DNA of 64,000 nt from Poriferisodalis sp965221195. Its GTDB lineage: Bacteria > Actinomycetota > Acidimicrobiia > Acidimicrobiales > Poriferisodalaceae. Location of the stretch: contig OZ244864.1 of NCBI GenBank assembly GCA_965221195.1, positions 558,001-622,000 of the forward strand, read 5' to 3'. Shown here in pieces: positions 1 to 7,602 of this stretch (position 1 is its first letter; every line of letters begins with the position of its first letter). Made by a program: the position numbers and the translations under genes. The notes under the pieces are model-generated. The model was not told the origin of the DNA. It saw only the letters and a program-made list of their open reading frames with translations, and did no database searches.

Positions 1-1
1 A

Positions 2-649
2 TACCCCGCCCTGTGGGCGCACGATGTCGCATCGGGCCGGGAAGCGTGTCTTATCGTTGAACCCGACCGCGACTTGCGTCCATGGCCTGCTCACATTGAC
101 CGCGCACCGGAACTCTGGCGCGAGGCGACGCGGCTCCACATCAACCGCGACTTCCAGTTGAACAGCCAGATGCTCAGCGCCTGCATCACGCCCCAGCAGT
201 GCCTCGGTGGTCGCGCTTGGCCGTCCTTCGTCGTTGACGAAGAAGCTTGGGAACAACCCCTCGCCGTTTGGGCCAACACTACGCTCGGCCTCGTCGGCCA
301 CTGGTGGATCGGCACACGCCAGCACAACGGACGTGTGCTGCTGAGCATCCGCCTGCTACCCAGCCTGCCTGCGTTGGACTGCCGTGTGCTAACGGATGCA
401 CAACTCACAGCAATAAACCGAGTCTTCGCCGACTTCAAGCAACGAACGTTCTCGCCCGCCAACGAAGCGTGGAAAGACGGGACACGTCAAGCACTTGACG
501 AAGCCGTGCTGTGCGATGTGCTCAAACTCGATGCTGCCGCCAGCGTCACACGCTCGAAATTCTTGGAGTCGCTCAATACGCTGCGCCGCGAATGGTGCCA
601 AGAACCGTCCGTTCACGGCAACAAGCCCACCGCTCCGTCTTTGGGCTAA
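2..649 (+). CDS. C-terminal part of a large protein, possibly DNA-methylase related (5' truncated)
   Basis: The frame is open from the first base, so the gene enters from outside the window; only about 215 residues up to the TAA at 647-649 are visible. The segment contains GGRAWPSF, an ANTTLGLVGHWW stretch, GTRQHNGR, FSPANEAW and a closing WCQEPSVHG. From memory, this block order resembles the C-terminal target-recognition-like tail of large SAM-dependent DNA methyltransferase or restriction-associated proteins of actinobacteria and cyanobacteria. No catalytic motif is in view, so function is tentative. The gene is on the strand opposite to acs and ends 122 bp from the acs stop, so the two are convergent. 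Coding status is well supported; the functional call is weak. Confidence 0.6.
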   Translation, partial: YPALWAHDVASGREACLIVEPDRDLRPWPAHIDRAPELWREATRLHINRDFQLNSQMLSACITPQQCLGGRAWPSFVVDEEAWEQPLAVWANTTLGLVGHWWIGTRQHNGRVLLSIRLLPSLPALDCRVLTDAQLTAINRVFADFKQRTFSPANEAWKDGTRQALDEAVLCDVLKLDAAASVTRSKFLESLNTLRREWCQEPSVHGNKPTAPSLG

Positions 650-662
650 GAACCTGTCAAAA

Positions 663-689
663 TTTCGCCTTGGCCCATTTCGCCTTGGC
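663..689. repeat. Short direct repeat in convergent gap
   Basis: The 12-mer tttcgccttggc occurs at 663-674 and again at 678-689 (period 15). It lies in the 122-bp gap between the partial gene and acs. It is one of many unrelated short tandem duplications in this window. Confidence 0.7.
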
Positions 690-771
690 TCGGTTAAACA
701 TCTCTGCGCTCAGGTGACATCTAGTGCAGGGTGTCTGCTGCTTTGAACCGACGGGCGCTCCGCGGTGGGTC

Positions 772-2787
772 TCAGTCTTCGCTTGGGGCTTCTGTGGCGC
801 GAGTGCGGATCTCTTCCACGACACCGGCATCGGCAAGTGTGGTGGTGTCGCCGAGCTGTCGGCCTTCGGCCACGTCGCGCAGCAACCGTCGCATGATCTT
901 GCCCGAACGGGTCTTGGGCAGGTCGGGTACCAGCACCACTGCCTTGGGCCGGGCGATAGCGCCCAGCTTGGCTGCTACATGCTGGCGGACTTCTTCGCGC
1001 AACGCTTCGGTGGCTTCGTGGCCGCCGCGCAAGATCACGTAGCCAACAATGGCCTGACCGGTGGTGTCATCGGTAGCGCCCACGACAGCTGCTTCGGCCA
1101 CTGCGGGGTGATCGACCAATGCCGATTCGACCTCGGTGGTAGAGATGCGGTGACCGGACACGTTCATCACATCGTCAACCCGTCCGAGCAGCCACAAGTA
1201 GCCGTCTTCGTCAAGTTTGGCACCGTCACCCGCGAAATATCGGCCCTCGTAGGTACTCCAGTAGGTTTCGCGGTAACGCTCGGGATCACCCCAGATGCCA
1301 CGCAGCATCGACGGCCAAGGCTCGGTGACGGTCAGATAGCCGCCGCCTTGAGTGACCGGGTTGCCGGCGTCGTCAACTAGTTCGACGCAGATGCCCGGCA
1401 GTGGATGAGTAGCCGAGCCGGGCTTGGTCGCAGTCACACCAGGCAGCGGGGTAATCATGTGGCCGCCGGTCTCGGTCTGCCACCAAGTATCAACGATGGG
1501 GCAAGTGCCGCCGCCGATATGGGTGTGGTACCACATCCACGCCTCAGGGTTGATGGGTTCGCCCACGGTGCCGAGCACCCGCAGGCTCGACAGGTTGTGT
1601 CGTTCAACTTCGGCGGCGCCCCACTTCATGAAGGTGCGGATAGCGGTGGGTGCGGTGTAGAGCTGCGTGACGCCGTAGCGTGAGATGATGTCCCAGAGCC
1701 GATCTTTGGGCCACGAAGCCCGGTCACCGTCACGGAACTCGGGCCGAGGCGTGTCGGGCGTGCCTTCGTACATGACAGAAGAAGCGCCGTTGGCCAGCGG
1801 GCCGTACACGATGTAGCTGTGACCGGTGACCCAGCCGATGTCGGCTGCACACCAGTACACGTCGGTCTCGGGCCGCAGGTCGAACACGTAGCGATGTGTA
1901 AACGCCACTTGGGTGAGGTAGCCACCCGTGGTGTGCATGATGCCTTTGGGCTTGGCGGTGGTGCCTGAGGTGTACAGCAGAAACAGCAGATCTTCTGAGT
2001 CCATGTGCTCGGGTGAGCAGTCGGCGCAAATGTTGTCCATCAAGTCGTGATACCAGTGGTCAATGCTGGCATTCCACGAGACCTCTTGGCCGGTGCGATG
2101 CACCACCACCACGTTGGCGATGGTGGACGTGGCCGCGACCGCAGCGTCGGCGGTGTCTTTGAGGCCGAACGGCTCACCGCGCCGGTAGCCACCATCGGCG
2201 GTGATGAGCAACTTGGCTGCGGCATCGTCAATGCGGTCCGATAGCGAATCGGCCGAGAATCCGCCGAACACCACCGAGTGGGCAGCACCGATACGCGCGC
2301 AGGCCAACATGGCGACCGCCAACTCGGGAATCATCGGCAGATAGATGCACACCCGGTCGCCCCGCTCCACGCCCAAGCCTTTTAGAACATTGGCGAACTT
2401 GCACACCTCATCAAGCAGGTCGGCGTAGGTGATAGTGCGAGTGTCGCCCGGCTCACCCTCCCACCAGAAGGCCACCTTGTCGCCCCGGCCCGCTTCGACA
2501 TGGCGATCCAGACAGTTGTATGACACATTCAGCGTGCCGCCCAAAAACCACTTGGCGAACGGCAGCTCCCACTCAAGCACAGTGTGAAAGTCGCTGAACC
2601 ACGACACATGGGAACGGGCTTGGCGGGCCCAGAACGCCAACCGATCGGCGGCCGCTTCGTCGTACAACAACCGGTCTGCAACGAGAGCAGTTGAGGCGAA
2701 GTCGGCGGCGGGCTCAAAGAGGCGATCCTCAACGTAGTAGTCCTCGATCGTTGCTTCTGTGCCTCCGTCAGATGTCTCGCTTGTCAT
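772..2787 (-). CDS. acs: Acetyl-CoA synthetase (AMP-forming)
   Basis: Activates acetate with ATP to acetyl-AMP, then forms acetyl-CoA in the cytosol. The 671-residue length is usual for the family. Visible are the AMP-binding P-loop YTSGTTAKPKG (about 272-282), DTWWQTETGG (433-442), the hinge region GRVDDVMNVSGHR (535-547) and the C-terminal KTRSGKIMRR (625-634). In Salmonella Acs the lysine in that last motif (here Lys630) is reversibly acetylated to switch the enzyme off, so the same control is plausible here. The ATG at 2787 is preceded by a GGGGGAAG-like ribosome binding site. The neighbouring upstream gene is the NDUFAF7-like methyltransferase, 27 bp away on the same strand, so the two may be co-transcribed. 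Confidence 0.96.
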   Translation of the reverse strand: MTSETSDGGTEATIEDYYVEDRLFEPAADFASTALVADRLLYDEAAADRLAFWARQARSHVSWFSDFHTVLEWELPFAKWFLGGTLNVSYNCLDRHVEAGRGDKVAFWWEGEPGDTRTITYADLLDEVCKFANVLKGLGVERGDRVCIYLPMIPELAVAMLACARIGAAHSVVFGGFSADSLSDRIDDAAAKLLITADGGYRRGEPFGLKDTADAAVAATSTIANVVVVHRTGQEVSWNASIDHWYHDLMDNICADCSPEHMDSEDLLFLLYTSGTTAKPKGIMHTTGGYLTQVAFTHRYVFDLRPETDVYWCAADIGWVTGHSYIVYGPLANGASSVMYEGTPDTPRPEFRDGDRASWPKDRLWDIISRYGVTQLYTAPTAIRTFMKWGAAEVERHNLSSLRVLGTVGEPINPEAWMWYHTHIGGGTCPIVDTWWQTETGGHMITPLPGVTATKPGSATHPLPGICVELVDDAGNPVTQGGGYLTVTEPWPSMLRGIWGDPERYRETYWSTYEGRYFAGDGAKLDEDGYLWLLGRVDDVMNVSGHRISTTEVESALVDHPAVAEAAVVGATDDTTGQAIVGYVILRGGHEATEALREEVRQHVAAKLGAIARPKAVVLVPDLPKTRSGKIMRRLLRDVAEGRQLGDTTTLADAGVVEEIRTRATEAPSED

Positions 2788-2801
2788 CGCTTCCCCCTGT
2801 C

Positions 2802-2836
2802 CAGTATGTAACCATCAGTATGTGCCGCCAGTATGT
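2802..2836. repeat. Three copies of an 8-mer around the acs/methyltransferase junction
   Basis: cagtatgt occurs at 2802-2809, 2816-2823 and 2829-2836, spanning the gap and the last codons of the methyltransferase gene. Short but regularly spaced (13-14 nt). Confidence 0.45.
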
Positions 2837-3987
2837 GCCCATCGTGGTGCTGTCGGTCCGACGCGCCACTCAGCGGCCCAGAAGGCACCCATGCCGCCTG
2901 GGTCGGTAAGCGCGGCGGCCTCATCAAGCAAAGTCCGGGCAGCCAATGCTTCGGCGGTCGGTTGGGCCCTGCTTCGTTGCCATAGATCCTGTGCTGCCGC
3001 TGTCATGTCGTCGATACCCGCGCTGGTGAGCCAATCAGCCTGCGTCGTCAGCACAGCACCGGGCGGGAGTTGATCGAAGGCAACTTCGCAGGTGATGTCG
3101 GCCTCGCCGGGGGCACCCAGCGGATCGTGTCCGCGGCGATGGGCGCGGTAGGTGCGCAGCCATTGCGTCGCAGGGCGTGCCGCCAGCGCAGCGGTGGACG
3201 GCATCCCGTAGTCAAAAATCAGCAGCCGACCGCGCTCAAGCAACCGCAGCGCGCGGCGAACCCACACCGCCGCCTTCAGCTGCAGCGGCACGCGTGTTCC
3301 CGGCGTGGCATCGGGCACTAGCGCGTTAGCCATTGTTGCGGCATCGAGCGGAGCTTCCAGCAGCAACTCAACCGCCGGCTCAACACCAGCTTGCGGATGC
3401 CGGTGCTGGGGTGCTGCTTCACATTCGTTGGTTCGTGATGTTGTCTTTGCAAGCTCGCTACGGCGAATGTGGACTTCCTGCCAGCCGGTAGCGGAGCGTT
3501 CGAGCAAACGGAACGGCAGGTTGTCGAGTAGCTCATTGGCGAGCACCACACCGGTCACCGGACCCCGCGGCAGATCGGCGACTGCCGTCACCGGCATGTC
3601 TACGCCCAACGCTTCGACTCGCCTGAGCGCCTGGTTGCGTTGTCGGAGCACCCGCTCAACCAGTACGTAATGCAATGCGCCCCGACAGTCGCTCACATAG
3701 TGAAGAACTCCACAGCACAAAGTACCGCGACCAGCGCCGCCCTCAACCACTATGAAGGGATCAGGTTGACCTAACTCGTGCCAGGTTTGATCTAAGCAGT
3801 CAGCAACGCATCGCGCAAACAGCACTCCCAATTCAACTGCTGTTGCAAAATCGCCCCCTCGAACCGCTGGATGACCCCCGCGCATATAAAAGCCAGACGG
3901 GCCATAGAGAGCCACATCCATGAACTGATCAAAGCGCTGCACAGCAGGCCGATATATCACCTCATCGATCATGTCACTGTCAAGCAT
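2815..3987 (-). CDS. NDUFAF7/MidA-family SAM-dependent methyltransferase
   Basis: A 390-residue protein of the DUF185 family. N-terminal FMDVALYGPSGFY (22-34) and an RGGDF segment are typical of MidA/NDUFAF7. They are followed by the SAM-binding motif VVEGGAGRGTL (80-90) and VLANELLDNLPF (148-159). Mitochondrial NDUFAF7 symmetrically dimethylates an arginine of NDUFS2 (NuoD) during complex I assembly; bacterial members are mostly uncharacterised. Here the gene lies downstream of two complex I operons on the same strand, separated from nuoN by 344 bp, so a role in complex I maturation is a reasonable inference. The first codons include a duplicated catgtcactg, so ATG at 3987 or the in-frame ATG at 3972 could be used. 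The family call is firm; the substrate is inferred. Confidence 0.88.
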   Translation of the reverse strand: MLDSDMIDEVIYRPAVQRFDQFMDVALYGPSGFYMRGGHPAVRGGDFATAVELGVLFARCVADCLDQTWHELGQPDPFIVVEGGAGRGTLCCGVLHYVSDCRGALHYVLVERVLRQRNQALRRVEALGVDMPVTAVADLPRGPVTGVVLANELLDNLPFRLLERSATGWQEVHIRRSELAKTTSRTNECEAAPQHRHPQAGVEPAVELLLEAPLDAATMANALVPDATPGTRVPLQLKAAVWVRRALRLLERGRLLIFDYGMPSTAALAARPATQWLRTYRAHRRGHDPLGAPGEADITCEVAFDQLPPGAVLTTQADWLTSAGIDDMTAAAQDLWQRSRAQPTAEALAARTLLDEAAALTDPGGMGAFWAAEWRVGPTAPRWAHTGGTY

Positions 3988-3994
3988 GTCACTG
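3970..3994. repeat. Direct repeat at the methyltransferase start
   Basis: The 10-mer catgtcactg occurs at 3970-3979 and 3985-3994 (period 15) and duplicates a candidate ATG start of the minus-strand methyltransferase gene. Confidence 0.6.
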
Positions 3995-4331
3995 CGGCTA
4001 TCACAGGCGCATAATCATCACTATTACGCGCAGTAAGTAATGGCCCAAGTCACAAGAAAACTGCGGTATCGCAAACGTTTAGCCGGTGACGACTCGCCAG
4101 ATGATCGCTGCCAAAAGGACGATGAACGCGATGGTCTCAATCCGTTGCAGAGCCCCCCCACAATCCCGACTCCCAAAAGCGACTCCAATAGCGTCGTGTG
4201 GCGTCCCAAACCCGATGAAGGAGGCTCGGCGGAGGCTTCTCCATACTCGGAAATTCAGACATCTCGTCTCCCGACCGTAGCACACCACGCACTGGCGGCT
4301 ATGCAACATCGCTTGCCACTGCTTGGGCTGC
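3988..4331. other. 344-bp gap between nuoN and the methyltransferase gene
   Basis: No convincing gene. A minus-strand frame ending at 4079 could encode a hydrophobic C-terminal segment (IAFIVLLAAIIW), but its N-terminal part is not protein-like and has no good ribosome binding site. The gap probably carries the end of the nuo transcript and a promoter for the downstream pair of genes. I see no clear terminator hairpin. Confidence 0.4.
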
Positions 4332-5993
4332 TTAGCCGCCTAGGTAAAATGACGCTACGTCGCCGAAATGGCTGACTAGGCCGGGGAAAACACCGATAGC
4401 CAGCGTGGCTGCGGCGGTGATCGCCAGCGCAGCCGCTAGCGCCCCCGTCATCGGGATTGGGCCGGGCGTGAAGCTAACCATCGTCATCGGACGGGTCTCA
4501 GTAGCGAGGAATCCCTCATGCTCATCGGCTGTTACATCAGCCGGGCCGACATCTAGTTCGTCTTCTTCAGCGCGGAAATCGACACCGATCGCAACGGTCT
4601 TAGGCACCGGCTGGAACCACATCTGTACCAGCACCCGGGCGTAATAGCCGAAGGCAATAACAGCATTCACCGCGACAATTACGGCGAGCACCCAACCGGC
4701 GGGAGTGCTGGCGTCGGCCAGCGTCCGAAAAATCACCAACTTGGCGAACCAGCCGCCCGCTGGTGGTATGCCCGCCAGCGCCGCCACAAATAGCGTCATC
4801 AGCACTGCTAAGGCGGGTGCGTAGCTGAACAATCCGCCGTAACTCGATATCTCACCTGAGCGTGTCCGCCGCGACACTGCAAGCACCACGCTGAACGCAC
4901 CCAGGTTCATGAACGCATAAATGATGGCGTACACGATGACCGCTTCGTACGCGCTGGGCAACACGCTGGTGGTGATATCGGTGCCAGCCACCACCCGAGT
5001 ATCTCCCTCAAACGCCACAGCAAAGGGCACCAGCATGAAACCACCCTGTGCAACACCTGAGTAGGCCAGCATCCGCACGATGTTGGTCTGACGCAAAGCG
5101 ATTAGGTTGCCGACCGTCATCGTCACCGCAGACAGTGCCCACATGAACGGCTGGGTGATATCGGCGGCGCCTTCAAAAGCCACGAACACCAAAGCCAGCA
5201 ATGCCACCATGCCCGCTGCCTTGGATGCCACCGACAAAAAGGCCGTTACCGGTGTCGGGGCACCCTCATAGGTGTCGGGTGCCCAAGTATGAAACGGCAC
5301 AGCCGACACCTTGAAAGCGAACCCGATCAACACGAACAGAATTGCCACAATCGTGATCGGGCTGGCACCCTCGCCTTTCAGCGCCTCTGAGATTGTTCCG
5401 AAGTCGGTGCCACCGGCCACGCCGAACACCAACGACATGCCGTACAACATCACCGCTGAAGCGAACACACCCATGAGGTAGTACTTAAGGCCGGCTTCGT
5501 TCGATCGCGAACCGCCCTTGCGCCACGCAGCCAGCATGTACGCAGGAATCGACAGCAGCTCTAACGCCACGAATACGCTCACAAGATCGCGCGAGCTGGC
5601 CATCATGACCATTCCCAGCAGTGATGTCAACAGCAGCGTGTAGTACTCGTTCTCGTAGTAGTCACCTTCTCGTACATAGTCAACCGACATCAACACCACG
5701 ACATAGCCCACCAATATGAACAACGCCTTGAACACCAGCGAAAAGTCGTCCACTACATAGGCACCACCAAACATGGACCGCTCGGCTCCGTCGGTCGCCA
5801 ACGTCAGGATCGGCACGAGCGTGGCCAGCAGACCGGCGCCGGTGAGTGTGGGCATGATCCGCTTGGCTTTGTCGTCGAACACGATGTCAATAACAGTGAT
5901 GAGCGTGCCTACGGCCAACAGGGTCAGCTCGGGCGCTAGCGCGTGCCAGTCAAGGTGCGGCCGCACAAACACCAAAAGCGCCCCAACGTCCAT
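4332..5993 (-). CDS. nuoN: NADH-quinone oxidoreductase subunit N (EFG-less complex I)
   Basis: Antiporter-like proton-pumping membrane subunit, 553 residues with about 14 predicted helices. The conserved block FVALELLSIPAYML carries the key glutamate of the family, and later PFHTWAPDTYEGAPTPVTAFL and a lysine-bearing broken-helix region match NuoN. It is the last gene of the 11-gene operon and starts 2 bp after nuoM. A long acidic loop (roughly 480-505, EEDELDVGPADVTADEHEG) sits near the C-terminus before the last helices and is unusual for NuoN. A second, clearly divergent nuoN lies at 15479-17146. Confidence 0.95.
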   Translation of the reverse strand: MDVGALLVFVRPHLDWHALAPELTLLAVGTLITVIDIVFDDKAKRIMPTLTGAGLLATLVPILTLATDGAERSMFGGAYVVDDFSLVFKALFILVGYVVVLMSVDYVREGDYYENEYYTLLLTSLLGMVMMASSRDLVSVFVALELLSIPAYMLAAWRKGGSRSNEAGLKYYLMGVFASAVMLYGMSLVFGVAGGTDFGTISEALKGEGASPITIVAILFVLIGFAFKVSAVPFHTWAPDTYEGAPTPVTAFLSVASKAAGMVALLALVFVAFEGAADITQPFMWALSAVTMTVGNLIALRQTNIVRMLAYSGVAQGGFMLVPFAVAFEGDTRVVAGTDITTSVLPSAYEAVIVYAIIYAFMNLGAFSVVLAVSRRTRSGEISSYGGLFSYAPALAVLMTLFVAALAGIPPAGGWFAKLVIFRTLADASTPAGWVLAVIVAVNAVIAFGYYARVLVQMWFQPVPKTVAIGVDFRAEEDELDVGPADVTADEHEGFLATETRPMTMVSFTPGPIPMTGALAAALAITAAATLAIGVFPGLVSHFGDVASFYLGG

Positions 5994-5995
5994 CG

Positions 5996-7558
5996 TTAGC
6001 TCCCGCTCACTGCCGCTTGGATGCTGGCAGCGATGCCGGTTGACACATCATCAACCACGCCGAAGATCAACCCCGGCACCCAGCCGAAGAGCACCATCGC
6101 AATGATCAGCGGTGTCCACGCAGCCCATTCGTAACGGTTCACGTCGGCGATGGCGTGGCCCTCCCATTCGGGTTTGGGCTCTCCGAAGGCGCTGCGCTGG
6201 AACAACCACAGCAGATAACCGGCAGCAAACACGGTGCCCACCGCAGCGATCACCATGTAGGTGCGAAACACTTCCTCCGACAGAGGGGCTGCAGGGTTGT
6301 ACGCCGACAAGATTGCTGGAAACTCGCCCCAGAACCCCGCTAGGCCAGGCAAGCCCAGCGACGCCATGGCCGAGATCCCCAAGATCCAGCCCATGCGCGG
6401 CGCCGATTTGAGCAGCCCACCCAATCGGCTGATCTCGAGCGTGTGATAGCGCTCCTTGACCGAGCCGGCCAAGAAAAACAGCATGCCGGTGATAATGCCG
6501 TGAGCCACCATGCCGAACACCGCTGCGTTGATGCCAATAGGGGTGAGCGTTGCGATACCCAGCATCACAAATCCCATGTGCGCCACCGAGCTAAATGCAA
6601 TGAGCCGTTTCATGTCGGTCTGAGCCAAACAGCCCAAGGCACCGTAGATGATGCCAATCACCGCCAGCAGGCCTATCCACGGTGCCCAGGCCGCAGCGCC
6701 TTCGGGCAGGAACGGCAACGCGATCCGCACGAAGCCGTAGGTACCGAGCTTCAGCAGAACCGCAGCCAAAATGACCGAACCCACCGTGGGCGCCTGAGTG
6801 TGAGCATCGGGCAGCCAAGTATGGAAAGGAAACATCGGCACTTTGATGCCAAAGCCCATGAACAGACCAGCGAAGATGATCGCTTGGGTACCACGGGCCA
6901 AATCGCCGCCGGCTGCTGAGGCCAATGCACGCATGTCAAACGTATTCAGCAACACCCCAGCATCGTCGGTGGCAACGAAGAACAACGCCACGAAGCTCAC
7001 GATCATCAGCGCCGAGCCGAACAACGTAAACAAGAAAAACTTCAGCGATGCGTAGCGGCGGTTTTCACCGCCCCACACGCCGATCATGAAATACATCGGC
7101 AGCAGCACGACCTCAAAGAAGACGAAAAACAAGATCAAGTCCTGCGCCACGAACGTGCCGTTCATGCCCGACGCCAAGATCAGCATCAAGATGAGGAATG
7201 CCTTGGCGTTGCCCGGGGAGGGGATGTGTTCCCACGAGTAGATCACGCAAAGCGGAATGATTGCCATCGACAAGATCAGCAACGGCAGCGAGAGGCCGTC
7301 GAGCCCTAAGATGTAGTCGGCGTTGATGGCGGCGATCCAGCCTTTATGTACGGAGAACTGCAACGTTCCCGCTTGGCTGTAATCAAAAGCCGTCAGCAGG
7401 TAGACCCCAACTGCCAGCGTTGCCAGCGACGAGCCCAATGCGATGGCCTTCAGCTCAAACTCGCGCGCGCGAGGTACTGCCATCATCACGAGCGCGCCAA
7501 CAGCGGGCAAGAACACCGCAAGCGTCAGCGCCCACGCGTCGAATCCAGATGCGTCCAC
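5996..7558 (-). CDS. nuoM: NADH-quinone oxidoreductase subunit M (EFG-less complex I)
   Basis: Antiporter-like membrane subunit of complex I, 520 residues and polytopic. Diagnostic blocks are FVFFEVVLLPMYFMIGVWGG with the conserved Glu, FPFHTWLPDAHTQAPT, LLKLGTYGFVR and FSSVAHMGFVMLG. It lies 44 bp after nuoL and 2 bp before nuoN. Length and motif order are normal for NuoM. It belongs to the operon that lacks nuoEFG. Confidence 0.96.
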   Translation of the reverse strand: MDASGFDAWALTLAVFLPAVGALVMMAVPRAREFELKAIALGSSLATLAVGVYLLTAFDYSQAGTLQFSVHKGWIAAINADYILGLDGLSLPLLILSMAIIPLCVIYSWEHIPSPGNAKAFLILMLILASGMNGTFVAQDLILFFVFFEVVLLPMYFMIGVWGGENRRYASLKFFLFTLFGSALMIVSFVALFFVATDDAGVLLNTFDMRALASAAGGDLARGTQAIIFAGLFMGFGIKVPMFPFHTWLPDAHTQAPTVGSVILAAVLLKLGTYGFVRIALPFLPEGAAAWAPWIGLLAVIGIIYGALGCLAQTDMKRLIAFSSVAHMGFVMLGIATLTPIGINAAVFGMVAHGIITGMLFFLAGSVKERYHTLEISRLGGLLKSAPRMGWILGISAMASLGLPGLAGFWGEFPAILSAYNPAAPLSEEVFRTYMVIAAVGTVFAAGYLLWLFQRSAFGEPKPEWEGHAIADVNRYEWAAWTPLIIAMVLFGWVPGLIFGVVDDVSTGIAASIQAAVSGS

Positions 7559-7602
7559 TACGAAGCTCCCTCTCGGTTACGAATCTGCTGGTCCATCGCC
7601 CC

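Noticed and set aside
724..1380. A 218-codon open plus-strand frame opposite acs
   Set aside because: It is antisense to a fully conserved acetyl-CoA synthetase and has no protein-family character; long shadow frames are expected at this GC content.
4079..4309. 76-residue minus-strand frame with a hydrophobic end
   Set aside because: N-terminal part is not protein-like and no ribosome binding site is visible; kept only as a remark on the gap.
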